The notes beneath the pieces are model-generated. The model was not told where the DNA came from. It ran no database searches and saw nothing but the letters and a program-made list of their open reading frames with translations. The position numbers and the translations under genes were made by a program. 64,000 nucleotides of DNA from positions 5,518,001 to 5,582,000 of the forward strand of contig CM075103.1 of assembly GCA_037576195.1 (NCBI GenBank), written 5' to 3'. Source of the DNA: Phytoseiulus persimilis (Eukaryota; Arthropoda; Arachnida; Mesostigmata; Phytoseiidae). Below, in pieces: positions 8,671 through 22,510 of the stretch. Position 1 is the first letter of the stretch; every line of letters starts with the position of its first letter.

Positions 8671-11600
8671 ATCTGGTGGAAAAATTCGTATCTTGGAGAA
8701 GGACCGCTGCGATTCGACTCGTCACCTTCCATCAAGAGCTCTATATGATTCCACAGAAAATACCCCGAGTTCTAGAAGACTTCTCTCTCTTCTTCCTCTC
8801 GCGAAAGTCATGGAAAACCCCGGACGCGGCGAGATTGGCTGTATCAGGGTTCTCGAGATAAACATGACACAGACTCTTCCCGTTGCCCTTGAGGCGTCAG
8901 ACAGGATCTAATGGCCTAGCGACTTCCCCATCAAGAACGTGGAGCTTCATGTCAAATGTATTTTCCGAGTTGTCATTCGAGAGAGATGACGCACGAAGCA
9001 AGAATCTCTCAGTTAACACTAATTTTGCAGGAACTGTCTGATGGGGTGTGAATCGAGGACTTCCGAAGAAGACTCTGGATACAGGTCAGTCGGGTGCGGG
9101 AACAAAGGTTTTGGCTCTCTCTGGGGAAAGTGACGCTCGGTGGTTCCGAAGCCGGGAGTTCGGTTGACATAAGATCTCTGACATCTCAAAACGCCGTTTC
9201 AGATAACCAAGATTTGTCAAGGCTGACCACGTTCGGTTCTCAATTCTATTTTCTCTGCACCACAAGCCGCCGAGAGCTTTTCCGCGATCGGAATCCATGT
9301 TAAAACTCAAACCGTCTGGATCCCAACCGTTAGCATTCCGTGATCTTTCTCTCGTCAAAGATTGATGCCCTCATGAAAAATTCAATAACTACACAACACT
9401 TGACTCGGGATGAAAACCGAAGTGAACGCTCGATCCGATTTCTGCCCGCTTCTGTGAGGAGCACATTTGTCAAAAGGGTCCATTCTCCGGAGTTCTGCAA
9501 GCACGAATACTACGATAAGATATCGGACTGATTGCGTCAAATACGGAGCGAGCAGTATCGTGGACTGCATTCGTGCCGACCCCAAATCTATTTTCTACAT
9601 CGCAACCTTGACAAGGCTGTACCCTAATTCAGTTTGACGCAGCGCCGGCGTACCGGATAAGGCGCTTCCTCCTGTTCCGTATGAGAAATGAACGTCTTCG
9701 GAGTCGTCTCCTCGTCGAATGCCACTTTTTTGGACCACATGGTACGGCGAGGGCATCCTGCGCAAAAAGTTTCCCGTGATCTTGGAATACTTACGAGCGC
9801 TGGCCGTCCTCTCATTTCATGGTCTTCTTCTCGTGACGAAAAATTTATATCAGAACCTGTCGTTTCCTCATGCTGCCGGGACTCTTGTAGGGCTACAAGG
9901 CCAGGCCTTCATGGACCTTATTGGAACTCGGACATCGCCGCGATCGCCAGCTTCCAATGCAGATTCATTAAAGCTTACGCTCCCAGATATCAATCTCTCA
10001 TATCAGTCGAAGAGCTGGCGGCTCCTTCCGGAGGAAAAGTGTCACTGGCACGCACAGTAGAGTAGTGATCTTCATGTCGAAGAACGGCTTGGGTGAGGGT
10101 GGGGAGTGGTGAGGGTCTACCCTATCCCGTCACACGATATTCATCACCTACGTCACCGTGATAAATTCAGGGATGAAAGGAAAACTGAAATTGAAAATAT
10201 TGGATCAACTCGAGAGTACCCGGGACGAAGGAATCATGTCGCTTCCGGCTGGTGTGTTCAGCAGCCTCCCCACATTTCGTTGGGCAGTGGCGAGGTTCCA
10301 CAAGCTCCAGAGGTTCAAAATCTCGAAATCGAGGATGAATCCATGTGCTTCGGTGGACTCGCGAGAGTTACGGCGCTTCTACCCTTCCCTGTCAGAGCCT
10401 TGAGATATGGTCAATGGCACAACATGATCGGACAGCTCGAGGGCTTTTGCCATCGCCGGGAACCGAACTCAAGACACTGCTGCCTGTGATGGTCATGGAT
10501 CAACAGCCTCGGTCCGATTCGGCGCATGATATGATCAGCGACGGGACTTCCGAGATATTCTCAGAGGAAGTCGATTAGAGCACAGCTGATCTATAGTCAT
10601 GGCTTCTGTGGTTGAGTCGATCTCGAGAATAATTGGTAGGATATCAGATCGAGGCATTAAGCGAACGTGCTGTTAACAGACTTTGATAAACGACGATTCT
10701 GCGGAGTCAGTGAGATTCATATGAAATCGACCGGTCGCCTTCCTTCACTTGTGCTACGTGTTCGAGAAGAGATGACATTTTTGGTAAATTGCCCAAACTG
10801 TCATTCACTCCATACCAAAGGAGTTTGATATCATCGCATTCCAGTCAAAGTTTCGAAACATCGGGGACTTCTGATATCATGTAGGATATGCGAGTCATGA
10901 GAAGATCCGACCCGGTCCATGTGCGCAGAAACGGGTCAATTATATCCCAGGTCCAAATGAGAGACGTTGTGGCGTAGGAGAGTTGTTATGTGTTTTCTCT
11001 GTAGGGATTATTCAAACTCCAAGCGGAATCTGATTTCGATCATACTAGACAGAGGCTAGGTATCGATGGAGTTCAAACGAAAGAGTATCAACACCCCGAA
11101 TCGGCATCCAGGTTCACTCGTTGAGGCTCTTCCTGACAGGGAGTTTGGGAGCGAAAATAGTACCGCGAAGGTCAGTCCACGGCATTTCCCAATCGGACCC
11201 ACCGAACTCTGTGATTCCGGGAACCGCCCTGGATGAGGACCAACATTCTGACCGATCGAACTAGTCCATGAAAGGGAAATTCAAGCTTGCTGAATGCTTC
11301 CGAAGTTATGGTCATGGTTTTATTTGGACCACTTTGTATACATATTTTTATTTATCGGTTGCTCTCGGCTATGAACAGGTGAGGATGCCCTCGTGTTGCT
11401 TGCGTCGTACTGCAACTCCGTCGAAGACCTCGACGGAGGCTGAAATCAGGGTGCGCTGTCCGATAGGTATCTGCCACCATTGTTGCACGCGCACCCTTCC
11501 TATTCGTGCCATGAGTTCATCGTTCCGCCGTTTGAAATGACCATGAGGTTCACGTTGGTCAAGATGAGCATCAGAGACGACCTTTCGCCAACCTTGAGAC

Positions 11601-12586
11601 AATGGAAGTACCCCGAATATATGATTGAGCGGAATATCATCGAGCGTACTACAGCGCTGCGGGGGGAGCAGCTTTCTACCGAGCGCAGCGGCGGCCAGTG
11701 GAGCGACCATCGCGGCGCTCCTGAAAAAACCCATGACTTAAATTCCCAAGATTTTCTACGAATGCTGGTCGTTGAAAGTCCGGCAGACAGGTCAGGGTGC
11801 GTTGCGTGATACAAATCGGAAACTCAAAATGTTCCGTCACCGTTCGTGTCGACTATTTGTCTTCGGGAGGAGCGGCTTTCGTTCCATGTTCGGGCAAGGC
11901 GGAAGCTTGAGGCAGCCGTGTTCAGCCGGGAAGTTTCTCACCACATTCGCCAGATGTCACTCATCTGGAGCAATGTGGCCCCAAGAGAATGTAGAATACA
12001 TATGTCAGCTGCGAAATAGCACTGAGAGAGTGTCACCAGTTTTTTTTTCCCCAGAATATAGTTTTTGGGGCTTCTCGAAGAATCTCGGCCACTGGTTGAC
12101 GAGCCCTGTTCTCGTGACCCGAATTTTTCCAGCGATTCCGAGAGAAAAAATACTCATTACGAGCTGGCGCGAAATCTTGGAGATCATGCGGGATTTCCCG
12201 GGACTCAGGGTCCTCAGATTTTCCGGGAACTTGCGAGCATTAGTCAAAGGTAACTCTACGTTCACCATCTCCATTTTTTCTGCGCCCATTCCTCGATCTT
12301 GTTCGATAATGATATGAGTTTTCCCGGTTTTTAAGGAAGCCCCTCTACGCGAATCCCTCGTCAGATTCGGGAGATCTCCTCGTACGGAAAGTAAACTGTT
12401 GGGAAGTTCGTCCCACTGCGATTGATAAGCGCTGAGAGCGGTCGACGGACTCTGCTCGTACAACGATTCCCGAAGTCGTGGGTGCGACGTTGGCTCCAAG
12501 CGGAGAAAAGCGAAACCATTGTACAGAACGCTCCTCGTGATGAAACTCCTCCAACACTCCCAGATTCGTTTCGCCATCAGTATAGT
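8671..12586. other. Intergenic, no gene recognised
   Basis: Several open frames of 90 to 190 codons occur on both strands (for example 12005-12577 minus and 11772-12317 plus). They overlap each other, have no family signature or splice partners, and are about what chance gives in 64 kb of balanced base composition. Confidence 0.35.
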
Positions 12587-12592
12587 TTTATT
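12587..12592 (-). promoter_or_regulatory. Poly(A) signal of Spt5
   Basis: The minus strand reads AATAAA, about 100 bases after the Spt5 stop codon at 12689. Confidence 0.75.
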
Positions 12593-12688
12593 GATTCCGT
12601 TACTGAATACATTCCCGGTTCGAGTTTAGTGTAATGACAATGAAAACGATGTACAGACGAATAATATGCTCAGTTATGACTCCGGGTT

Positions 12689-15600
12689 TTACGAGCTTGA
12701 GTATTGATCTTTGCTTCCAACTTTGCACAGATCGTAGATTCGATACTTCTTATGTCGGTCTCCGACCATCACAACGACATCGTTTTCGTCTTTAATGTCG
12801 ACGACGTAACCCTCTTCCTCGCCGCCTTCGGATATAATTTTGCATCTCTCGTTTTCGCGAGGTCTCACCGGCTCAAGGTAATGTGAGTCCACACTGATGA
12901 CGCGGGCCTCCTTCTCCAGGAGAACCGAGCAAACATTCCCGGAGATTCCAGTGATGATGCACTGCTGCCCAACGAGACCCTTGTCCTTGTTCTCGGCCGC
13001 TCGGATTCGGCATTCGAGATCGACGGCTTGCCATTCCATCGGCATGTGGTCCATTCCCCCGCCCGGCGTTTGGGGGTTGTTGAAAGGACTTGCGGCCACT
13101 CCCGGCGTCATCGGTGAGAAGAACTGGGAGTTCGGGTTGTTGTAGCCCATGGGCGAAGGCGTCGTTAGGGGATTGCCTGGAGACGGCAGCTGGTAACTGC
13201 TACTGGACGGAGACGGCGAGGCTTGGTAGGGCGAGAACGGAGCCTCATGCGAACTGTACATTCCTCCGGGTGTTTGAGGTGTGAACGGTCCTCCGACTTG
13301 CGGGGTATCGGGCTGGTAACCTGGCGTTGCGGGATTGTACGACGGAGAGGGTTCGTGCTCGTACTCGTCGAATTCCTCGCTGCGCGCCGGAGTGCTTGCA
13401 TGATCCCATGACGCACTGTGCGAGGGAGTGCGCGACCCATCGTGTCGCGGTGTTTCGTTGCCGTAATGGGGCGTTCTGCTTCCAGCTGTGGAGGGGGAAA
13501 TCAGAGTTAGACATCGGCGGAAAATTTTCCGGAAGTCGTCGGCATGAGGTCACACACGAGAAGAGGACGACCGCTGGGAATTTATGAACAGCTAAGTTAG
13601 GCAGCCCGATACTCACGTTCGTACATAGGTGTCTGAGAACCTTGCATGGGTGTACGAGACCCATGAATCGGAGTCTGGTTCCCGTACATCGGGGTCGCGT
13701 TGCCGTGAGCGGGCGTGCGGGTGTACGACGACGCTCCTCCAGAAGCTCTCCCCGACACTCCCGCGGCGGGCTCGAGGCGGGTGCAATCCACGCTGATTGT
13801 CTGACATTTAGCGTGCAACTCGACTCGAGCTGTCGAATGTGTCGCGTCTTTGACGATTCCGATGTGGCCCTTATAGGGACCCTTCGTGATTTTGATCGTT
13901 TTCCCGATCAGAAGGAAATCTCGCCTGTTCTGATGAGCTCCTCCTCTCCCGTGACCTGATGCGTGCATCGGCGAGCGCATGGGACTGCGACCTTCGGCCG
14001 TAGGATGCGGACTCGAAATTCGCGGCGACAGGGGGGAGAACCCGCCCATCGCCAAGCCGGAGCCCGAACCGGAATGGACTTTGTTGCCAGCCAGGGTCAG
14101 ATGTCTTGTTTTGCAGACGAACATCCCACCGTTCTCAGTCATCAGCCGTGAGTGCAGGAAGGCGTGCACTCGGAATATATGTTTGACTTCTCCCGTCCTC
14201 CCGGAATGTGGTCCATCGTTGATTTTAACCATGTCTTTGACGTGTATCTGGTTCTGCTCAGAGTCGAGAGCGACCGCTTTTTTCGAGTCACATTTACGAG
14301 TGATTTTCTGGTGTTTGACTGACAGTACTTTTCCTGATTGGGAAAGAATCTGGAAATTCTCTTTCTCTAGACGCACGATGACTCCGACGGTTTGAGCATC
14401 CAGCTGCACGAGATCCCCGTACTGGTACTGACCGAAGGAATCAACACCCGTCGCAGTGTCGGCACACAGTTGTAGGTCCTTGGTGCGGACCTTGAGCTCC
14501 TCACTGTTGAGATCGGAGAGGAGGATCGCGATCGCGTTGTCCACACGAATGATCATTCCAGTGTCGTTCTCGTGACGTCCGTTCAGGACCTTCACGTGAT
14601 CACCGGCCTTGAAGAACTTTTTGAGTTCATAGGCGTTGAACTCGATCGGATCGTTGAGTTCGTCGTGTTTCGGGAGGATCGTGACTTTGTTCCCGTCAAC
14701 GCTGATGACTCTACCCTTGAGATTCACGAGCTCGCCTTCAGGTACGATGACATAGTCACCGGGTGCGAAATGCTCTTTCATGTCGAGGCTTCCGCTCTTC
14801 TCGCCCAGATCGATTTCGAGGTTCTCAGGCTGTTCGTCGAACTTCTGCAGTTCTTCCAAGGTGGGTTTGATACCCTCGGTCAGGATGGCGTTCATGTTGA
14901 AAGCCTTGAAGAGGAATCCTTTCCGGGAATACCTCTGACCCTCGAAAATGAGGAAGTCTCCATCGGTTGAGACATCGCCGCCGATCCCGCGGATGGCTTC
15001 CACATCGAACAATCTCTGTACCGGCCTCTTGTATTTGCGCTTCTTGTCCGAATCGGCTGTGCTCTTCAACGCGCCACGCATTTTTGTGTAGTCGATCCGA
15101 GGGATCATCATGAGCTCGACTTTGTTCTGCGCCTGTTCCACATGGTAGACCTGAGCTAAATCGTCTTTGTACACCCCACGTTTCAGGCGTACCCACTGAC
15201 CGCGAGACAGGGTCGGCTGCTGTTTCGTGACTCGCAGAACTTCGGTCATTTCTTTGATCGCCACCATGGTCTGCTCATAGGTACCCATTTTCAGTGTTCC
15301 CACACCGTCGATAGCCGCCTTGATGTGAGTGTGCTTGAAAGCTTCGATGTAGATGTAGCCTTTCACACCCTCCGGCGCGATGACCGATCGTATCTGCAAA
15401 GGCTCTTTCTGCGTTTGGAACGCGATGAACTTCCTCATCAGTTGCAGAGCCGTCGCTTTCTCGTCTCCGAGGCGACACTTGACCATCCACATCATAGGGT
15501 CCCTGAAAACGAGAGAAGAAGGCTTCAGCAGGCGTTCAGGAGAATCGGGAGGGCGGAAGTTTGAACCATGATCATTGCTTCAAATAGAAAGAAATAAGCG

Positions 15601-16422
15601 ACGGTGACCCACTTGACACTGGGAAGGAGAGTTTGACGGTGTATGTCATCGTTGGCTTCGAGATCACCCTGATCACCTCGGAAACCTCGATGATCGCTCT
15701 TCGGATCAGCGTATTTGCGTCTGTAGTAATCCTCGATTTCGTCCGGCTTGCGGTCGAGCATCATTTGAAGACGTCGATGACTGTGGAGGTTTCCTTCTTG
15801 ACGACCGATATCGTCGTCGAGGAGTCCGCCTCTGCTTCGTCCTTTGTCGGCGATGAGTTCCTCGGCTCCCTCTTCCCATTCTTCCTCATCCTCAACATCG
15901 GTGTCGACCTCAGCTTCCTCAATGAGGAAACCGCGTCCTCGGGACTTCTTCTTCTTGCTGTGCCGACCTCCTTCCTCTTCATCTTCCTCATCGTACTGCG
16001 GGCATGAAAAATCTCCGTCAGTGACCGTCTCCAGTGAGATTGGACACCACGACAATGACCGAATAGGATAATGTACCCATGACTGAGACGAAAATCGATT
16101 CCCGCCTGTCAAGTTTCCGAGGGACAAGCATCAGGAAGACCTCTCTAGCTACTCACGTCATCTTCGTCATCTTCATCATCGTCATCGAAGCGAGATCTTT
16201 TCTTTGAGCGACTGGTTGAAGCTTCTTCTTCGCTAGCTTCGTTCTGAAACATAGAATCCAAGCATGAGAGCAGGACTCATCGAGGCTTCCGTCCCTCGTT
16301 GCTTCGGTTGTGTCGACCATGCATTTCGTATCGAGTAGATGCTTCAACTCGGTACCAACCTCGCTGCCCTGCGCGCTCTGAGCCTCGTTGTCCGAGAAAT
16401 CACTGCCTTCGCTGTCAGACAT
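12689..16422 (-). CDS. Spt5: Transcription elongation factor SPT5
   Basis: Spt5 pairs with Spt4 to form DSIF, which clamps RNA polymerase II in the nucleus and controls pausing and elongation. Five exons join in phase: 16360-16422, 16157-16243, 15613-15995, 13617-15502 and 12689-13485, giving about 1071 aa (human SPT5 has 1087). The N-terminus is strongly acidic (runs of D/E to about residue 110). The NGN domain begins near residue 178 ([20 protein letters not shown]). KOW-type units follow near 280 ([15 protein letters not shown]), 425, 473, 602 and 710 ([18 protein letters not shown]). A C-terminal repeat region of [15 protein letters not shown] units and a Ser/Pro-rich stretch come next, then a last KOW ([15 protein letters not shown]). 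All borders are GT..AG with standard donors. The start at [15 protein letters not shown] fits the acidic family N-terminus. It is intact. Confidence 0.97.
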
Positions 16423-19400
16423 CCTGAGCTGAAATCACAGAAGGCCAACGAAATGAAACACCGAACCGAACTGTCGGAAATCAGAGAACCAAATCAGGAC
16501 TTAAGAACCGATGCGGGCGCGAGGAACACGTTTCGATGTTATTTAGAACACCGATCCCGTCGAGGGATCCCAATGTAACATAGTGTTCTCGTTCCAAGTG
16601 AGAGCAGTGTTCCAACTCTCATCCCCCCCATCAGATACCCTCTCCCGCTAGCGACGGGCGAAGAATCAATCAAGTCGGTGTTCATCCCAGGACTCTGAAC
16701 TAGGTAACTTTGAACGATTCCGAAGAGTTATGCCAGCAAAGCGGACGGGTCTCTTCAGCCGAGCTTGTTTAATAAGAATTGTGAAGTGCGACTTCTGGTT
16801 GGCCACAAACCTTGATTCGCGGACTTCAGCCCACTCTGAACTATCCACGATTGGAGCTTCCTTTGGACTTGAACGTCTCACGAACCTCACTTCGCAGGGC
16901 AATAAGCAGTTGAAGTCAGCCTCAGCAGCGCTGTAAGAATACAACACACAAACACGGAACACACTCACAGGAGGAGAAAATACGGTGCCCGATGCTATCC
17001 GCTTCCGGTATCGACCAACCCGCTGATAGATGCTCCTCGATGCGGATCACCGCAAGAACGTGAACGAAAAGAAGGATGGCGGTAAGGATGGAGATATGAT
17101 TGACGGAAGACGGGGTTCTCCTAGAACTCCAGAGCCCACTATTAGATTTTTCTTCACGATAATGAATGTGGGGGAATTGTAGAGCAAGTGGCGACACATG
17201 GAGAAGCATTGCTGATGATATCGGCTGTGATCTCTGCTGACAATGAGTCGGCCCCTGGGCCACTTGCCCAGTCGAACGGGAAGTATCCTAGTTTGCGGGC
17301 CATAAATCTCTGTACTCTCGATTGTTTCGTCTTGGCCGTGGTACAGAAGAATAACAAGGGCTGGGAGACGGGCCGCCCCGGGCACCACCTGATCGAGAAG
17401 CCCCGGGGGCACCGTTTCTAGCTTCCCACCGGAGCTCCTGAGCTTCATTAACGAGTATAAACTCAACCTCGACGTCCCAAAGATCGCCATCACCCTCTGC
17501 CTCTCTCTGACCGCAGCCAAAGCTCGCCGAGCGGTGAGAGAAGCTTAGGAAATGATCAAGTCATCGCTACGCTCCATTTTGAGCCAATTCTGCTCCTGTC
17601 GATCCTGTCGATCGAGCATGATCTCTCGGATAACATCAATGTTGGCGTTGCGATCAATTAATTCCCGGTTATGACAGCCCAGAACGCTCATATTTCGAGC
17701 ATGGATCCGTCTGGATGACGGATTTCCCGGAGCAATCACTGCATTTCATGTTCCAATTCATGTTATTCTGGGTGATGTTTCCTGACTCGGGGGGGGGGGG
17801 GGGGGGAAATTTTCGTTGACCGCTCCGGGCACCCCTGTGACGCCACTCCCGTGGTCCACTGATTTCGTAGAACTTTTTCCCGTGGGCTCCGGTGAAACGA
17901 CTTCCTCCCGGCCCACTCCGGAGTTCGCGATCGGCAACTCGGTCAACCCACTGAGACGTGGTGTAGTACTTGACGGGGCTGCAATACCGGAGTCACTCCC
18001 TCCGGGCATGGCGCGTGGGCAGAATTTCTTCTTGGAAACGGAGGAAAAGAGCTTGTTTGCGGCCTAGGTTGTTGGATCGCCCCGCTCGCTCCAGGAGAAG
18101 CCGTTCTGCGCTTCGCCGGTCTCTGTCACTCGTGTCGTCAACAGAAGGGATCAAGACAGTAGTGATTGTTCAGAACAATGCGAATGTCTGAACGCGCGCC
18201 CCTGCCACTCGTGATAACATTTCCTCGGGGAAGCGTGCAGGACGCTTCACGCCAGGGCCATCGCTAGGGTTCCTTCGGACTTCCGGATAAACTCCAGGAA
18301 GGGGTCAAGATCCTTCGTCGCTCCTGGGGTCTGAGCGGGCTCTGGTTAACAGAGAATGTCTTCAACGATACAGCGTCCTGTTGTCGAGTACGGCTCCAAT
18401 GAACGAGAGGACGTTTGGGCCTGATCATTTGGAGCTACATGGTTAGCATCAACGGTTGTCCGAAGAGATTTATTTCCATGGGAAACGTGTGTGAAGAACT
18501 ATCGACAGGTCGGACGAAAATCGGGGAAATTTTCGGAGACCAAGGTCGGTCGGAAATACTTCATTTGCAAGAACCCTTGCATAGTGGAAAACTTATCCCG
18601 AACGGGATTCATCCCTTTCATATTGAATCTGGAAATGTTCATGGAGTGTGGCTTCAACATTTGCTCGTCGCCAAAAGCGCAGGAGAAAGAGTACATGAGA
18701 ATGTTGACGAGCGTAATGAGCTGGTGAGCCTGTGCCTGACGAACGGGTTATTGAGTTTCGGAGAACTCGTGGAAGCCTTTCGCTGCGCGTCAACTCGCCT
18801 GAAGGGAAAGAGTGAAAATGTCAGGGTGAAGAACTTTCCCTCCACAAGAGCCCGATCAGAAGATCGCAATGTCTTGAGCCACGCGAAAGGGTCGCCTCGA
18901 AGACTTCTGGGATATGAACAGAGAAGTGCTCTGGGAAGCAGATCTGATGGGTTCAGGAAAAAAAATTGTTTCGCCATCCTACAGGACGAGAAGAGAGAGA
19001 ATCGAAGATCTCAACTCACCCTGACGCGAAGGCCTGTGGACATGTGGGAGAGTGATAATGTACTCATGTGAGACAGGAACCGATGAGGATACCTGGAGAT
19101 GTCGGCCCTCATATTTGGTTGAAGGGGTCCGACCGCGAAGATTCCTGGCGAAGTCCTGCAAATCAGGAGCCTCTATCTTGAAGGAGCCCGATATGAAGTC
19201 ACCTCATCTGCTGTTTCCCTGAACTGAGCGCAATCAACAGTTCGTCGGCCTGGTTCCTGATTCGCCCCGGAAAGGATCATTTCCAATCAACTGGCCGACT
19301 TTCACTTCTACTCGCTGCTCTCGAAGGATCACCTCGGAAGGCTTCACAAAGCCGATAGAGCCTTGTGTTGAGCTTTCAGCGTGACGGGAACTAATGGCTA

Positions 19401-21000
19401 CTTGAGGAACCCATCTCAGACCACAAAATCTGATAGCTGTCATTACATTTGCCTCGCCGTTCGAGAAGAACACAGGGCTTTGAAGCGTTCTATAATCACG
19501 CGCAAGGTTTGATACAGAGGACTGTTCACAGACAGCTTTTGCTGATCTCTCCGGCTCAGCTCAATACTACGACCGAATGACAGGACCTTTGGAATCGATA
19601 CTGATCGGGACTCCACCCGAATCGTCGATTCCATTGATGACAACGTTAATCTCCACCGTCGGGGACTTCCCCGTGCTCAAAAAAGGATATGGGAGCTCGG
19701 ACATCCCAGCATCTTCCCTGGTATCGGCGCTCTCTTTGCGAACAGCACGAGAGCAACGATTTCGAGAAGCACTGATCCGCTGAGATGGAATGTCGCTGTT
19801 CCCATCCCGATAGCCTGACTCGGTGATTCTTATGGGGGATGCCTGCGGGATCTGCGAGTCTGGGAGGATCTGCGGCGATGTAGTCCCTAGCAACGAGGTT
19901 CATGAAAGAGAGTCCACGGGAACCTGTATGTTCCTGGGGAACCTGGAATGGGGAGCTAAGGGAAGGAAATGATGAGAACCGTTAGTCTAACTTCATTATT
20001 GCTTCCAGATTCGTATAGTGAGTCGCCCGTGACGTTCCGCTGTCAGCAGAAATCATCGAACTCATTCTCGCAATGTGGTTTCGCGGAAACTGGTACTCCG
20101 CCTTCGAGAAATCTAGAGTTCTGGACTGTCCGCTCTCATGCACTGCTTCCCACAAGTGGCAGATCCACGGCCTCCCCAACTCCCAAGGAACAAACCGTCG
20201 CTCTTCCTTCTTCACAACAAGTTTATCCCAGACATTCCGGAAAGAACTAATGTAGCCACTTTTGGGAGGGACAAACATACTCCTCCATTGAAAAATAGAT
20301 ATGGATGGGTCGAATTCGAAGTCGATGGACGGACGGAACGGGGCTCGACGATGACGTCATCTTACCGAACACTCTCAAGAGGAATTTCTCTGCGTACGGC
20401 AAGGAATCATTCCGGACTCGCGTTCCTTGGCAAAGATTGCTTAGTCCGAGTACCAGCGAGTCGATACCATGATGACGGTCTCGATAATCTAATCTGATTG
20501 CGCCGCAGTCGTCTCAGCTTTGATTGCATCTCTCAGTCTGGCGGCATTCCGCAAGCTCCTTGGAGTCATGTGTTCGATCTGCCCAGCTATCTCGAGCTCG
20601 CTGGAGGGCTGAGGAAGAGATGATTCGCGGACGGCTCCTAGGAACACAGTCACTCCAAGATGCTTGTCAGTGGAAGTCTAGGGTGAGATTCATTCTTGGG
20701 CTCATTGAAATTCGTTCGAACCCCGGAATGTGTGACCTCAGAATTTACGGCTCCAGAAGTTCTATGGTCATTGCAGTCGGGATTGCTCGATCAGTGTACG
20801 GACAAAGATTGAGAGGGCGTTTCAAGAAACCCCGACCGATCTTTGTGTGGAGCGAAAGCACTCCTCAAGCTCGAAGTTCCCGAACAGCCCGAAGAGCGGT
20901 TCCCAAGTTATTTTGTCAGGACAGGTTCGGAAGTCACCTGGGCTGACCAGCGCCGTCGGTTCAACCCTCGAGCTCTCGGCAGAACTACAGATCGACCGCT
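16423..21000. other. Intergenic, no gene recognised
   Basis: This stretch lies upstream of Spt5. It holds an 18-base G run and two long frames (18415-19071 plus, 218 codons; 17047-17520 minus, 157 codons) that match no family I know. I see no splice structure linking them to anything. Confidence 0.35.
17789..17806. repeat. 18-base poly(G) run
   Basis: Eighteen G residues stand uninterrupted on the plus strand after CCTGACTC. On the minus strand the run reads as a poly-Pro stretch within an 83-codon frame (17758-18009) of unknown status. Confidence 0.95.
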
Positions 21001-21479
21001 CCCGCGGATCGCTGGTGGAGCTATGGCATTCGAAGTTTACTATTTTGTCCGCTCCGTGCCGCTGTCGTCGTGGGTGAACTGCGCGCAATTGGCCGTTTGT
21101 TCAGATGTCCCAGTTCTCGAGGAGGATGAATTTAGGCTGGCTTGCGTGCGACTGGTTGCCTGCTGTAGGAAGCTGGCGTGGGTTTTCGACCGAGCGTCGG
21201 TCCGTGAGTCCCTCGATCTGGCGAGCCGGATAGGAGTGGAGAGGAGCGGGGCCCGTTGGTTGGTCGGCTGGCCGCGGCCGCAGCTACGAGTTTCACCTTC
21301 CTGCAAGCGAGAAGGGTCTGTTTCTCGCTCGTTCGCTTCCTGCCCGCCCGGCTGCCTCTCACTCGTGTGGCGCCGTTGTCGTCATCGCTGCCGCCGCCGT
21401 CGTCAGCAGCGTCTCGTCGTGGCGAAGCCGTTGTTGTTCAAAGGCAGGAAGATCTCGTTGTTGGTTGGTCGCACACACC

Positions 21480-22510
21480 AGCTCTCTGACTCGCTCGCTG
21501 GCTCGCTCGTTCGTCCGCCACCACCACCACCACCCGTAATCCACTGCTGTATGTTGCTTGTTGTATTGACGGCCGCCATCACCACCGACAGAAGCATCGC
21601 AGTTGCAAACAGACAGTCGCTCACTCGGCGCTCAATCAGCACTGAGTAGTCAGTCAGTCGATCGGTCCGACCGGCCGTCCCTCCGTCCGTCGCTCGGTTA
21701 TTCAGTCAGTCAGTCGGACGGCGGCCTCGAGACGTCCGTTGTTCATTAATGGTTAAAGGATAGGATCACATGAAGTTCGGGATTCGCGCTGGAAAACTGT
21801 CCAAATCGGTCGGTATTCAGCAAGGTTCCGCTGTGGGCAATCGCCGTAGGTGGGTCAGTTATTCAAGCGTCCTCGATTCGTGCGTCCGTCGTTTAACGGT
21901 CGCTCAGCGAGTTAGGCCAGCGTCTATCGGTCATCTATCGGACGACCACTGGTTCTTGTTTCTGCGGCTACATGTTGCTGCTCGGCTGTGCGAGCAAGGC
22001 GACTGCGAAAACGTCATCGATACCGACTACAGCGATCACGGATCCCGTGGCGGGTTTGCAGCGGACGCGATTGACCTTTAGTCATACGAATTCCTCTTGC
22101 GCTAGTTGATGTTCCCCTTTTGTTCCTCCAAACAAACACGGATTGCTTGCTACGGCTGCTCCTGCTACTCAGTTCTTTGAATCACTGGTTTTCTGTACGG
22201 TCGGTCGGTCGGTCGGATGGTCGCTGGTTGGTTGCCTGAACAAATCAGCAACAGACAACGCGAGCGGCGGCGGTAGAACGAACAACTGCTCCATTCGGTA
22301 GAGCATCATCGAGCGGCAGCGACTTCAGATTGCAGCTGTTTAAGATCAGCTGATCGATCGAGCGAGCGAACAAACCAAACTGAGTTGGAATCGGTGAAAT
22401 CTTGAATGAAATGTCATTAACGGCATCCGGAATGCCGGAGGGTGTGCACGCCCTTAGCCACCCCGAGGAACGTCAGCAAAGGTACCTATCCATCCATCTA
22501 TCCATCCATC
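21480..22510. repeat. Tetranucleotide-rich GC island before ZC3H4-like gene
   Basis: The stretch contains CTCG and CCACCA runs (21484-21535), GTCAGTCAGTC and CCGTCCGTC clusters (about 21645-21720), a CGGTCGGTCGG run (about 22198-22216) and ATCCATCCATC runs (about 22489-22510). CpG is frequent. It surrounds the proposed first coding exon of the ZC3H4-like gene, so it probably is promoter, 5' UTR and early intron. Confidence 0.7.

Noticed and set aside
12005-12577. A 190-codon minus-strand frame just downstream of Spt5
   Set aside because: It overlaps a long plus-strand frame, has no domain or splice partner, and its length is within chance expectation.
17758-18009. Minus-strand 83-codon frame with a poly-Pro run
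   Set aside because: The poly-Pro comes from the 18-G run; nothing else supports a gene.
18415-19071. A 218-codon plus-strand frame
   Set aside because: Its composition is not protein-like throughout, it overlaps another plus frame and a minus frame, and it matches no family I know; chance could produce about one such frame in the window.
20690-20740. GTTCGAACCCC, which resembles a tRNA B box
   Set aside because: The bases around it do not form a T-arm stem and no acceptor stem or good A box lies at the right distance.
20843-21649. A 268-codon plus-strand frame
   Set aside because: It lies in GC-rich, stop-poor microsatellite sequence, other frames are open too, and no domain is visible.
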